Source: Gnomoniopsis sp. IMI 355080
Lineage: Eukaryota; Ascomycota; Sordariomycetes; Diaporthales; Gnomoniaceae
DNA: 64,000 nt
Assembly (NCBI GenBank): GCA_027946555.1
Contig: JAPEVC010000119.1
Coordinates: forward strand, 49,049-113,048
Direction of reading: 5' to 3'
Numbering within the stretch: position 1 is the first letter of the stretch; every line of letters starts with the position of its first letter. The translations under genes were made by a program, and so were the position numbers. A model generated the notes under the pieces. It worked only from the letters and a program-made list of their open reading frames with translations. It ran no database searches and was not told where the DNA came from. This document shows, piece by piece, positions 21,549 through 33,710 of the stretch.

Positions 21549-24500
21549 CTAGGAGCTGTCTCTGAAAAGCATCTTGTTTTGTCCCAGCTTTGTCTTCTCT
21601 TCCAAATCTTAGGTTAGTTCACTATTCCGAGCGTTCGTCGATGTCCATAGGAGAGTCTTACCAAATAAGGAACCTTGCGTGATCGAGCGCTCAGGTGCGG
21701 TTGAAATTGACCGGTCAAAGAGCCCAGAAGATGATGCTTGAACTGCAGAGCTAGTATCACGCTTGTTCGGCGAGTCGGACTCGTTGGGAGGCCCCTGATG
21801 CAGAGGTGAAGGAGCACCCGAAAACTTGAAAATAGATACTGGAGCTGGAGGATTAGATGCATCGGATCCGTGGATAGTCTGTTTTTTTATGGGATAGGAA
21901 CCGCTGAGACCATTGCCGCTGCTTTTCGCAAGCTTCATTGAATTTGCGGGAGCGCCGCTGCTTTTCCCAAGCCCCATTGAATTTGCGGGAGTGATCTCAG
22001 TCGAGCCAACGTCAGTTTGGAGAGTCTGGCTTCTCGGGCTTGTAGCTTCACCACGGGCACGAGAAACTGTTCCTGTTGCTATTTAACGTTAGCTCAGTTT
22101 ATCTGGAATTGCCAACACATCATATAGCACTTAACACATCGGCAGATCGAGAACAGGGACGAGACGGCTGACTTACTGGTTTCTTCTGGATCTTTGGTCC
22201 TTGATGGAAGAGCATTGTGACTGCACCACTTATTCGGTATCACTACATAAACCATATCTCGTCAGCAACTGCATAATATCTCAGACGGGGTGTGTTTGGG
22301 AAGCTCTGACCTGTTATCTCCCTGACTCTGTGCTGCTGGCACTTGATCAATCCTTGCCGTAGAGCGTCGATCTCCTCATATAATATCTTTCGCTGGGATG
22401 TAATCTCCTCGGGCTCTGCAGCTAGCTGTTGTAACCTTTCTTCTGTCATTCCGTTGACCAGCCTCGGAGTGAAGATGCCTGAAATGTCACACAGGAGACA
22501 ATTCTCGATAGCAAGATTGGTGACATTTTCGACGAACGTCCTTAGTGACATCTGGTCGGAAATGTCAATGGTCTGAGGAATAAATAAAGTCTCAGCTTGA
22601 AGGCTTACATCGTAGTGGGTCATCATCATTTGTACGACGTTCTCCGTACCGTACTTGCTCTCCGTTACAGTACCTGAGGTCAAAGTATCAAGCATATCCT
22701 GGCGATTTAGGAGAGGCCGTGCCCGAAACTGCTGATTGTCCTGGAATAGCTCGCTGTATTTTGATTCCAAGAGGCTCAAAAACCTTGACGCCTGGCGCCG
22801 CAGGCTCTTCTGAGACATTATGATGTGAAATTCCCTTTCAAGTGTCAGTCCATAGCCATCAGCATATGGACGAAGGAGCTCCTTCAATTTGGCCTCCATG
22901 GTTGATCTTTTCTCTTCGAAGAAGGGGTCCACACAATTTTTCAGGATGGCCTGAAGTGCGACTGCAGATTCGTCTCCGATGATGTACTCAAATAACTGGT
23001 CCACAAATGCCTTGCAGAACTTGAGGACACGCGTCGTATGAAAGGTTGCAATTTTCGCCCAGGGCTCAGCCTGTTTCTTGAAAAGTTGGAAGGCCAGGTC
23101 TCCGTTGGGTGTGCCAGGCAACTCTCTTCCCTGATTATAAGCCCCGAAAGACTCAAGCTTGGAGTTTAGAGTCGATTCGTTGATATGTATAGGCTCTGGA
23201 AACCTGCCATCATATACAGATGAGTAAGGCAAATGAGTCATCGATGTTGTCGACTTGAGAGAGACACTTTCATCTGAATCATCGGCCTCACGTGAAACAT
23301 CCAACGTGATCGTGTAAGTCGAACCCTTGGCCACCATGACCGCATCGAATCCTTGGTTGAGAAATCTTACTTCTGCTCTCAACTTTCTATTGTTGCGGTG
23401 AAGGTCGCCGAAAAACTTAGTCTCAGTATACTTTCCTTCCACAGCATCGCGAGCCAGCCGCTGGAACTCCTCCGCAATGTCCACCAGATAGACCCGCATG
23501 TCCTCCAGAGTACAACGCGACCTGCCAAGTTTGGCCAAAATTTCCTGACGTGAGTCCAGGCTGCTTTGAATATCTCGAATGAGACCAGGCAAGCTGGCTC
23601 TGATGTGTTCAAACAGTACCTTGCTCAGTCGCTTCCGAAGGGTCTCCACGCCTCGAGCCAGGGGCGAGACAGAACTCCACGCTCCTGTCTGGAAGAATCG
23701 CCGCTCTTTCATGTCTCTATCATGATCTACATCTGATCTCTCCTGGTCCGAGCTATTGCAAAGAACATGCCATCCCAGGGGCAGCTTATGTATGGGCTCC
23801 AGTCCTTTGCAAAGATCGAGATATTTCTTTTCGTTGGCTGATCCTTGACCAGCTAAGTCTGGCTTCGTAATCACTCCGATTGTTCTCTTGCTTTCAGGAT
23901 CGTGTCGCTTAGCCCTGGTCACCACAATCTGATTCGCGAGCTGATTATTGGCGGAGACGACTGCCAGTATGATGCAATTCTTCTGACACATGTAACTCTC
24001 AATCAGCTGGTCAACAACTTCTTTTCCATCAACAGATTGATCCGATGTCGCTGAGTGAAATATACCGGGCAGATCAACAAGTGTGAGAGGATAGTAGTCT
24101 GGCCCGGAGATTTCCACTCGAAGGATGTCTTTCGAAAACGATTTTGACCCATGTCGGATCCCCATGCGCTGCTTAGCTTCCTTGACAACGTCAGGGAGAG
24201 CGTTCATGTCAAAGTTAGCTTTCTGGAATGGCTGGGCTTGGGGAGCATCATTTGCGAACTGGATGCTGACGACAAAGTTGCCCTCAACGGCTTTTCTCAA
24301 GATGAGCTCGGTAGCGAACCTGGTGCATAGGTCGCTATCAATTGGAAACTTGACACGCGAAATCGCTTCCAGAACTGAACTTTTCCCGGAAGACTGGTCG
24401 CCCACTACGATAATCTGAGGCAGATCAACGATCTCTCCAACTTGAAGGTCTCGCAGACTATCGATAGTGTCAATAAGAGCTCTTGCTTCCGGGTTGTTGA

Positions 24501-24549
24501 GTTGACCAAGGGTACTGGAGACTTCTGGAATTGGTGAGGATGAACCCAT
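21549..24549 (-). CDS. Dynamin-like GTPase with disordered C-terminal tail
   Basis: Large GTPase of the dynamin superfamily (Mx/dynamin-related type). Such proteins remodel membranes or act at organelles. Exon 1 (24549-22311) holds the GTPase domain with P-loop GDQSSGKSS (about residue 50), DLPG and TKPD motifs, then the middle region and a C-terminal GED-like helical part (TFVENVTNLAIENCLL). Three small exons (22242-22177, 22078-21662, 21607-21549) continue in frame and add about 180 mostly Ser/Pro/Gly residues, for 926 in total. If the first intron is not spliced the protein stops at 768 residues, so two forms are possible. The tail contains a 13-residue tandem duplication (period 39 bp, 21915-21991). 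There is no PH domain or proline-rich domain. Vps1/Dnm1 identity is unlikely because the sequence diverges from both. Confidence 0.88.
21915..21991. repeat. 39-bp tandem duplication inside the dynamin-like gene tail
   Basis: Two 38-base copies (21915-21952 and 21954-21991) differ at three positions and lie one base apart, so the period is 39 bp and keeps the frame. They encode two copies of a 13-residue Ser/Gly/Ala/Lys stretch (NSMGLGKSSGAPA and NSMKLAKSSG-). Confidence 0.85.
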
Positions 24550-26004
24550 GGTGAATTAAGTAAGACTCCTGGTGTGCGAGGTATCTATCCCATCAGTTCA
24601 GGTGCCGTCAAGTTTCCGATCGAAAGTCAGAAAAAATTTCGTCTTGAAAGTGAATATAAGTTAATCACAGCGTAATGGTTGAAGACAATTACGTAGAAAC
24701 GTGGTAATTTTATCGAGCTACTCATCATACAAGGTAACAAGTATCAACATATAGCGGTCTTACTGCAGCTTTATGCGAATTCATGGATGGCAGTCATTCA
24801 GCTGGAGTTCGCTTAGGCTCTTAGCCTTAGGCTCTACTAGACGTCTGTGGGCCTCCTGCATTCGACTGCAAACGTAACGGCGCTTACAGTGAAGTATCCC
24901 CACTAACAATGTCTCTTTACATGCCAGGTGTCTCGATGAATCACATTAGATAGTAGAAGGATCTTCAACCGTGAGTCAGTGCTGTCTCCCTTTGGGCTTG
25001 ACTCCGAAGAAGCATCTACGTTATCGGGTCGATGGGGGGGGGGGCGCATTTGTATCCGAATCTGCACGTTGGCTGTAGACGTCCACAAGTGCGTTTCGGC
25101 CAGGCAAGACGTGTATACAAAGATTGGACCATATCGAGCCCACTTCACAGGCTTCTGTGTTGGGAGTCCAACACGATTTCCTTCCACACCTCGCTTAGCC
25201 AGAAGAAAATGAAATTTACTCGATCACTGGTCAGTCGGAAGCGCGCACTTTTCCCAGCGGTTCCTGAAACCGGTTGGTCTAGGGCTGCGAGCCCCCGCAG
25301 CATTCCTCTTTCACGGTCCATGGAGATCTTGTGGTGGGATGTCAAAACACTGTCTGGAAAGCGATTATACAATCTGACTACGGCAAGTATCGCGACTAGT
25401 GAGGGAGATTAACGACAAGACGAAGTCTCCACTCGGGCGCGATGTGGACGCCAGGCTCGTAGGCTTGGCGAATACGACCCCTCCACCGGACACGCCTTGT
25501 ATAAGGCTAGAGTCCGAAATGCTTTCAATGCCTCTGCAAATACCTAGTTACAGATGACCGATCTTCTGCCCTAAGATCATTGAAGTTGACTTATACCATG
25601 GTCAATTATCTCTTCTGGTCTTCCTTAAGCAATGCATCCCTCTTCCAATATCTCTATGCAGCCAATCAAAGCCTTCGAGTCATGAGCCTGAGCTCACAGT
25701 CCCCTGCAGGCTGTAAAGTGTGTATCTAGGTAGGTGAGATCTCGACTGGCTGCCGTAAGCTCGGGGTAAGATGGCTGGCTAGGTAATCTTATTGGCTAGT
25801 TGGCGATCCACCGAGCTCGCAGACCTCTTGCAGCCTTTATCACGGCCAATGCAGCTACACCTTGACGTAGGTCTCTAGGTTCCCAACAGGAGGTTCACGT
25901 AGAGAAGGTCCAAGAATCGGCAATCTCGAACTTACTCTTTATCAATCAGAGCACATTATTCGCACAAGGTACTCTGAGGTTGTCAATTACAAAGGTGGGC
26001 AATC
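24550..26004. other. Intergenic, G-run, no gene seen
   Basis: Upstream of the dynamin-like gene and of the HET gene (head-to-head). It contains an 11-base G run at 25034-25044 and an AGGTAGGTGAG-type word near 25730. Overlapping open frames near 24980-25410 on both strands lack motifs. Confidence 0.45.
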
Positions 26005-28109
26005 ATGTCGCCAGACGCCGAAAAAGTGAGTAGTTTTTTGGAAGGCAGCCCTTGGGCCTTGCTACTAGGTAGATTGTTGCCAACTTCTGATTTTTGGCAG
26101 GCCCCTTCGGTAGTGTTGACAGAACTCTACAGGGTATACGAGATGATTCACACACATGCGAACACTGTAAGAAAATTATCTACGATACCAACCAGCAGAC
26201 CTTGACCAACGACGCGCGGTCAACTCTGGCAAAGATCCGTGTCAAAGTTGCGGACGTGAAGCATGGCGCTGCGCGCGGATGTCTACTATTTTCAAAGATG
26301 AACCACACCTTGGAACAACGAGAGAGGCTTGGCCTGGCGATGGATGATCCGGATTGGGCGGAGCTCAATTTCCACGTCTCCCACCAAGGTGATCAAGTAG
26401 GCTCAGAGTGGGGGAACATAGAAAGAGCAGACTTTTATTGGGACAAGAAATGGATATTGTATGCCGAGCCAGGTAAGGTTATCTGTTGTTCAAATTATAA
26501 ACATCAACTAACTGGACCAGGGAACCCGAGTGCTAAATGGGTCCGTTCGAGAGAAGCTTGCAGAGATTTGGGAAGCCCTGTGAGCCTTGAACTTGCTGAG
26601 GGATGGCTCAAAGAGTGCACTTCGCAGCATTCTGAATGTCGCTCTCCTCAGAGCGACTTCAGGCCCCGCAGGCTCATCGATACCACTGTTTATTACGGCA
26701 ATACCGGATCTATTAAACTTGACGCAGACACCTTGGTCACAAATCAGCCCTATGCCACCTTGAGCTACTGTTGGGGAGGTGACCAGGAAGGCAAGACTTT
26801 GCGGGCCAATGTGGTATCGCGGATGCAGGCCTTCGAGCTCAAAGACCAACCCAAGACGATCCAGGATGCCGTGACCATAACTCGGGCCTTAGGCATTCGT
26901 TTTGTCTGGATTGACAGTCTATGCATTGTGCAGGACGACGATGACGACAAAGTTCATGAGATTACCCGGATGCATGATATTTATCGGTATTCATACTTGA
27001 CAATATCAGCCTCAAGAGCTAGTTCCAGTCAGGAGGGGTTTCTGAATCTCTGCAAACCGGGAGTAGATCCCATCCGCCTGGCTTACCGTGGACCGGATGG
27101 CATTCTAGGCTCAGTCATCCTATCGTCGTCTTACATGTTTCGCGAGCCGATTCACTCCAGAGCGTGGACCTTACAAGAGCACGCACTATCGGCCCGCTTG
27201 ATGATCTTTGGTACCTTCGGAATGAGATGGGTATGCCGTGCTGGCAGCCGCAGTGACCGCGAGCAGGAAAATGCGAGCCACATCCGCAATGTGCTCGCCG
27301 AGCACCTGCTTGATCCGCAGACGAAGCTGAATCCGGTGGGAGAGTGGCATGATGTGGTACTGGGATATTCTGCGCGAGCTCTGACCAATGTCGAGGATCG
27401 TCTCCCAGCAATCTCGGCGATGGCGACGATGAATGCAGTAGCGAGACCTGGCGACCACTACCTTGCTGGTCTTTGGACGAGCTCTTTGCCTCGCGACCTT
27501 CTCTGGCACATCGGCTCTGAAGTGAACTGGGCAGGCGGTTTTCGTGACCAACATTCAACCTTTCCTTCATGGACTTGGGCCTCAGTCCGCGGGCCTATCG
27601 CCGGATTCAAGCCACTCGACCGGGAGGAGGTCGTGACACTGAAACTGATCAAGCATGACATTGTGCTTCGTAATGAAATGGCGCCATTTGGGCAGGTCCT
27701 GAGCGGCAGGTTGACTTTGGAAGGGTTCTTGTTCTTCGTGCGTGGAAGCACTGACCACAGATTGAATCATGTCGATCCCAGTAGTCGATCACCTGGGCTC
27801 TTTCAGACCGCGATAGTTCACGTTCAGGGCTGCGGGACACAAGGACAGAACGACACAAAAGGTACCGCGGCATTCAATGTCACTTTGGACTACCAAGTGG
27901 ATATTGAATCACTGGAGGGATACTACTGTTTGGAGGTTTTTTCAAACCCTAACAACCTTCGAACATCCACCGGTCTACTGCTACGTCCAGTCCCGATCGA
28001 CCTTGACCAGGTGACATTTACAAGGGTGGGACACTACATGCCTCTTTTTCCCAGAGACTTGACGGAAATAGGCCCGTGGGCTGAGAGGCACGTAGTGAAC
28101 ATGGTATAA
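26005..28109 (+). CDS. HET-domain (heterokaryon incompatibility) protein
   Basis: Contains a full HET domain, the effector module of fungal non-self recognition and programmed cell death. Motifs in order are YATLSYCWGG, then RFVWIDSLCIVQDD, then SRAWTLQEHALSARLMIFG. A cysteine pair CEHCKK precedes it, as in many HET proteins. The C-terminal half (SFPSWTWASVRGP and after) is the usual variable region. The long frame begins without an ATG. The best model starts at ATG 26005 (MSPDAEK), removes a 26026-26132 intron (GTGAGT...CTCTACAG) and reads on to 665 residues. An alternative GTAGTT donor with acceptor at 26100 gives 677. No NACHT, WD40 or patatin domain is fused. HET genes are often accessory and polymorphic between strains. 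Confidence 0.88.
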
Positions 28110-29001
28110 GAGCTCTGGTCGCCTACGGGACGATGGCCGCATAAGAATGGATAGTCCTGGCCAATCACTCGCTCCAGGCATTTGAGAATTGTGCTCAAGG
28201 ATCACGAAGTCTTCACAAAACTCTTTCGACCAAATGTAAATGCAAGCTTTGTGACACTCGCTCGGTAGGTGGAGCCCCTTCGATAAGGCACAATCACGAA
28301 TAGTTGGCGCATTGCAACATGAAGCAAAGACGGAGTGGGCAAAATGTGGCCTACCATGTTACCGTAATTTGGCAATATCAGTCACTCGCCCAACATGCTG
28401 TTGCCATTGTATGCCTAATTAGTCTCCCGCATTGTGAGTGCTATCAGTGTGATTGAGACAGGTTTCCAGTAGAATACCGCCTTGAGCGAGGGCCAAACCT
28501 GAGCCCTTCGATTTTCAACGTTTGGGTGCGTGGGGCTGCAGGAGTCGACCAAGCGCGCTGGGTGGTGTAGGATGGCTATTGAAGATTAAGATGTGGAGTG
28601 AATTACTGGAAAACATGGGAATAGTATCGTTGACAAGGTAAAAGGAAGGTAAAAAATTCCAAAAGTGACCAAAGTCCACCGTGCCATTTCTATACCGCAC
28701 ACAACGAGAGCAAGCAGGCGGCTAGCTGCAATTTGCTAGCCATATCTGATCATTTATCTGTTGTTGGCGGTAGTGCTACTCATGGGGACAGACCAGAAGA
28801 GTGTTGCAGCTACAGCCTCTGATTTCTTCTTACAGTCCCCGACGGTAACGTACCGAGGTTGAGGAACACTCCCCGCTGCGCTCCGAAAAGAGTGTAATGG
28901 AAACGCCTGGTGGGGTTTGTGTGTATCCTGGAAGCTTTCGCCTCTTGGAATCTTCCAGCTATGCGCTCATCCCGCCCTGATTCTTTCACGCAAGTTCGTC
29001 C
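28110..29001. other. Convergent intergenic region, no gene seen
   Basis: 3' flanks of the HET gene (+) and the small mitochondrial-looking gene (-). No supported feature. Confidence 0.5.
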
Positions 29002-29463
29002 CTACGCATCCTCCTTAGCATGGCCTCCCTGTCCCTTCCAAAAGTGCTTGTTCACCTTATCATCCTCCGCCGCCGAGGCACGATCATGCTTTTTCTCAAA
29101 GTCAGCATTGTGCCGATCGACCTCCTCTTGCTGCTCCTTGGTCAGCTTGTTCCGACCCGCCCCGGGCACACTGGCATTGTGGATCTTGGGCCGGGGAGGA
29201 GGATTCTCGGAAGCCTCGAGGGAGTCGCCGCCTCCGGTGCGTCCCTTGGCTTCGGTAGAGTTCCAGGCAGACTTGTTCTCGACGGCGTCCTTGGACCTTG
29301 AGCCACCTGACTGGGCAGACGCCTCCTCGGCTTCCTTGGGCGCGGAGGTTGCGTAGGTGCGGAGAGAGAGGGAGGTGTTGGTGGCGCGTGTGGTAGTGAG
29401 GCCTGTAGGAAGGGCTAGGGTTCGAGGGGCTCGGCGAGTCAGGTTGAGAGCGAGGCGATGCAT
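29002..29463 (-). CDS. Small conserved-looking protein with mitochondrial presequence
   Basis: The 153-residue protein starts at MHRLALNLTRRAPRTLALPTG, a basic amphipathic N-terminus with many Arg, Leu and Thr and no acidic residue. This is a good mitochondrial targeting sequence, and YATSAPKE nearby resembles a processing site. The middle is polar and low-complexity (Ser, Gly, Pro, Glu). The C-terminal 50 residues (NKLTKEQQEEVDRHNADF, then a KHDRASAAEDDKVNKHFW stretch) are charged and helical and look conserved. I do not recognise the family with certainty. The frame extends 36 codons upstream, but that part is Thr-rich and looks like leader sequence, so the internal ATG at 29463 was chosen. 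Confidence 0.65.
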   Translation of the reverse strand: MHRLALNLTRRAPRTLALPTGLTTTRATNTSLSLRTYATSAPKEAEEASAQSGGSRSKDAVENKSAWNSTEAKGRTGGGDSLEASENPPPRPKIHNASVPGAGRNKLTKEQQEEVDRHNADFEKKHDRASAAEDDKVNKHFWKGQGGHAKEDA

Positions 29464-31475
29464 CTTGTATTCAAGTTCGTGGGTTGGGTGAGTTTCGTTC
29501 GTGTAAGTGGTTCTCGTTCTGGTGGGTCTTGTGATAATCAAGATTGAGGAAGAAGCTTCGCAAACTGCCAAAGTATTTACTTCTGCGTAGTGCGTACCTT
29601 ACAGTATGATAGACATTGGTATTTTCCACGCCAGCCTCTTTGTCTCACACGTCATTTGTACTAGGGGAGCTCCTGCCCTTTTGCAAGCGACAGCTCTCTG
29701 TCAATCACCTGCGGAATGAAGAGCAATGACGCAACCAACGCTGGCTACTTCCAGATAGCACTAGCAGGCATGCCTGCCAAATCTAGCGTCATTTCCATTT
29801 CCTTCAGAGGCAGAGCCCACCAGCACAAAGCTCCAGCTATTCCCGACTAAACTTCTTTATAATTGATTGTCTGCACTATCACATTGGCATATAAAGCTTG
29901 TCATCTCAGACCCGCAAAAAATGATATCCCGATGCGGCCTGACTGCTTGGATGATCCCTGTTCATTGTTTTCGCGATCAAGGGCACGTATTGCTGCGCCC
30001 CTCTGCCCACCGCCTGCCTGCCCATCAACAAGCCACACTGAATACCACACCACATACATGTCTGTTACATCTACGGAGTATACTATTTTTTTGAGAGGTT
30101 GCCTCTTTTTGAAACCACCATCATGATTCGAGATACGATATAGGATGGGAAGGTTTGGTGACAGTCACCTATGATTCCAGATTGTGCGGCCTGCGAGATG
30201 ATTTGCAGTTCGGAATGCTTTTTCGCAGTTCGCATGCCCACCAGGCAATTACTGTCAGCAAACATGAGCTTGAGATTATTGAGCGATAACCTTCTGGCTT
30301 TCCTTGTGGCATGATCCAGTAGCGCCATCAAGCCTGCAGGAAGAAAAATGGCTTGCAGAATGCCCACCCGTACACCTATGTCATACATTTTTCTACTTGG
30401 CCCACAGCCCGGCTGCAAGGGAAGCTAGGGAAGCATAATGCGCAGTGCCTCCCCCCCCCCGGCAGTTTCTGGAAGATATTGAATAGTGTATCGACTGGGG
30501 CACTGCTGCCTGTGACGGTCACACACACATCATGGGTAGAACCCGCATTTGTGTGGGCGGCCCATCAAGAGACCGCTCGTTGGGACCTTTGTTCCACTTG
30601 GAGTCCTCGGGAATCGGGGGTTGATACGCGCTTTCGACTCAAGATATGCGGTTGGACTGCCCTTGGGTCACATCGTGTGGAGCACCTGGGAGCCTTGTCG
30701 AACAGCATCCTCCAAGAACGTCGTTCGTCTCGGCTCTCTGCAATCAGCTTTGATATCTACAGCTTCCCAAAAGCACTATGACAGGTGAGACACTACCAAA
30801 AACTGTGCGATGGCAGGATGGGTAGCATGGGACACAAGACAATAAATACCCCGAGCTGAGTCTGGTGTTACTTCAGCCTCGGTCTGTGGAGCAAAGTACT
30901 CCAGATTTGGTAGGTGATGCCCCCCTGGTCCTATAGGTCTCTGAAGCACCGAGCCGCAGCGCCCCCGCAGGTCACAGTGACCACAGCGCGGCCCGCTAGT
31001 GATCCTACGAGACCCACTACTCGCTGCTTTGCTCGAATCAACCATCAGCCCCGCTTCGCTAACACCCCGCTTAACCACTGCGACCACTGCGCCATGGCCC
31101 GCCATGCTGCTGCCATGATGAACCTGCCAGGCCTGTCTATTGCTGCTGCAGTGGGTTGCCGACATGCAGCTGCTCATGCTGTCCGTTCATTGGTACAGTC
31201 GTAGGCCGTTGGTAGAGCCTCGTCTGTACCGTATTTCATCTTGGATAAACAGCCTGTGCCCCGGAGGCTCAGCAAACATGGAAATCTCTTGTTGTCTCAT
31301 TCCTTCCCGCGGCGGCCCTCACTGTGCCCCAAACCCAAGCCAAGACCCATTCCCGATTGAAACAATCGAGGCTGTTCGCATATCCGGAATCACTGCAGTG
31401 CATTCATAAGCTGAGGACTTCCTTCTACCCCAGAGTGATCTCTGCTTCACGACTGCGACACCGAAGAGCCTCGCC
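29464..31475. other. Long intergenic region, C-run, no gene seen
   Basis: Two kilobases without a supported gene. It contains a 10-base C run at 30451-30460. Open frames at 30353-30781 (+) and 30776-31177 (-) show no motif. The final 200 bases are pyrimidine-rich and probably the leader of the ankyrin gene. Confidence 0.45.
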
Positions 31476-33710
31476 ATGGCCTCAGGCGCACCCCACCTCT
31501 CTCCCCAAGCTGGCAACGGTGGTGCGAGGATTGGTCGGCCGCCCCAATGGACAGACTCTAAGGCCAGAAAATTGGCGAGGTTATATGTCTACACTACACT
31601 TCCGGTAGAGAAGATCATCAAAGCTGTCTTCCCCGACGATAGCGTCAAGTAAGAGCGCTCCCCATACCTCCGGCAGCACACCCTCATTGACAACAATAAT
31701 AGGAAGAACTCGGCGCAGAAGACAATGCACAAGATGTTTGGCCAAGACCCTCGACACTTACGTCCTGCCAACCGAAATGAAATGAACAATCGCTTCAAGT
31801 TGGTGCACAAACGAAGCAAACGGGATCGAAATTCTGGCAAGCATTCCGAGCAAGAAGTCGGCGTGCTGGAGGTGAAGACCGAAGCATGCACACCGGCCTT
31901 TTCCGAAACAACTCGATTTAGCGACATGGAGGATCTTAGAAGCCCGCAGCAGGAGAGCATCTACAGTGGTTCCGAGCTGGCCTCGCCAAGTACACTTGCC
32001 TCAATGTCGCCTACAGGTCCAATCTACTCGGCATTCCCGCGTGACGATCTGCCCGAACTGCCTTTTCCACCTCCGGCCCGAAATGATACTGTCTTCAGCA
32101 CTTCGACCGAGATGAGCACCGACAGTGTAAGGAAGATCAGAAGCCGTCTCAGTGTCACTACCGTCTTTGCAAAACAGGTGGACGTTCTTATGAAGAGGCT
32201 CACTATCAGCGGATCCAATGACCAGGGCATACCATCACCACATGGGACTTTCTCAGATATACCAGCCTATTACCATGGACGTTCAGACCCAGTGCCGCAT
32301 CCGGGCCTTTCTGTGCCAGGCGACTTCATCGTCGCCCGAAGATATGTACAGCCATGCTCACATCAGAAGCATTTTGCAAAACACTTAAAGAAGGGGTGCG
32401 CGTGCTGGTGTGTGATTTCGGACGATATCTCGGACTCGCCCGAAAACTTCTACATCACCGATGGCGAAGATTGGTGTGATCGAGCCAGTCATGTCCTGAA
32501 TGGCACAGTCGAGGCATCGTGCGCCGATCACTTTGGCAATACGCCCTTGCACTTGTTCGCCTCAGTGGAGAAGGAGGAAGGGATAAATACGACCCTATAC
32601 CTTCTCCAGTCAAATCGTTCGGATCCTCTTGCTGTTAACAACGCAGGCCAGACATTCCTACACGTGCTGAGTGCGTCTTGGTTCTCAAGATTGGATGACA
32701 CTAATGCACCGCTGTATAAGCTCTTGAATCACCTCTGGGCGAGGGGTGGCCAGGTATCTCACGCCGTATTCCTCCGCGATGTGTACGGGCGGACCTTCTT
32801 CCACCGGCTCGCTCGATTTGTTCACGACCCCCAAATACTCAATCGCATCTCTCAACCTTATACATGGGCCCCGATACCGCGAGATGCACTTGGTATTAAG
32901 CCACCGGGGCACAATGCTGAACCCTCAATTTCGGCGTCCAGGCGAACCTGCACCACTGGCCTCTCCCCGCTCGCTGAAGAAGTCAAGGAGGACGATGTCG
33001 AAACGAAGCGTCAGAAGCTGTTTTACACGCTGAACCAAACATACGGTAATCATGCCCTCGAGGACGAAGAAGGCCGCAACGGCCTCCACTGCCTCGCAGA
33101 ACTCGACTTGGATCCGCCCGTAACGAGTACACCTAGCACACCCACCAGCCCAAACCTCGGCTCGCAGAAGCGCAAGCGCGGGCAATCCGACGCTTCCGAC
33201 AGCCCCAAGGCCATCGAGAAGCGCGCGCATTTCCTTGAGACACTGCTTATCAAGACTGCGAGTGTCACGCCGCCCGACGTGAACCACTACAACAAGGCCG
33301 GCTACACCGTCCTTATGGCCTTCGCGATGCATCTCACCGACGCCGCAGATAAGGCCGGTACACATACCGCGCGTATCCTCGACCTGCTCCTCAGGCATGG
33401 CGCCCGGATCGACATGCGCAATCGCGAGGGCGAGACGGCGCTGCTGGTGGCGGCGCGATGCGGAAATAAAAACGTCGTGACCAAATTGCTGGAACATGGT
33501 GCGAACTTGCACGCGCGAGACAAGAATGGGAGGGGAATCATGGGGGTGCTCGATGCGAAGATCGATAGCTGCAGAGGAAGAGGGGTTAGTGAATACGGCC
33601 GCTTGGAGGCAGTGCGGGCGTCGCTGGCGAAGGTCGTGCTAGACAGGGGCGGCGAGGATGAGCCGGGTTTTGTGGATGAGTGGTGCTGGAAGTCAGGCAT
33701 GCAAAGGTAG
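31476..33710 (+). CDS. Clr5-like domain and ankyrin-repeat protein
   Basis: Two exons (31476-31648 and 31703-33710) give 726 residues. The first exon plus junction encodes a Clr5-like N-terminal domain: PPQWTDSKARKLARLYVYTT and KIIKAVFPDDSVK, a short tryptophan-bearing helical module often found at the start of fungal regulatory proteins. The middle is long and Ser/Pro-rich. The C-terminal third has ankyrin-type repeats, clearest as DLLLRHGARIDMRNREGETALLV and KLLEHGANLHARDKNGRG, with weaker copies upstream around FGNTPLHLFASVEKEEG and NAGQTFLHVLS. A basic KRKRG cluster between could be a nuclear signal. Its likely role is a regulatory or scaffold protein; the specific function is unknown. 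The ATG at 31476 was chosen because it gives the conserved N-terminal domain. Confidence 0.82.

Noticed and set aside
26094..26300. HET protein starting at 26094
   Set aside because: The codon there is TTG, and the region belongs to a probable intron; an ATG at 26005 with a spliced first exon explains the N-terminus better.
29464..29571. 36-residue N-terminal extension of the small mitochondrial-looking protein
   Set aside because: It is Thr-rich and leader-like, and the internal ATG begins a much better mitochondrial targeting sequence.
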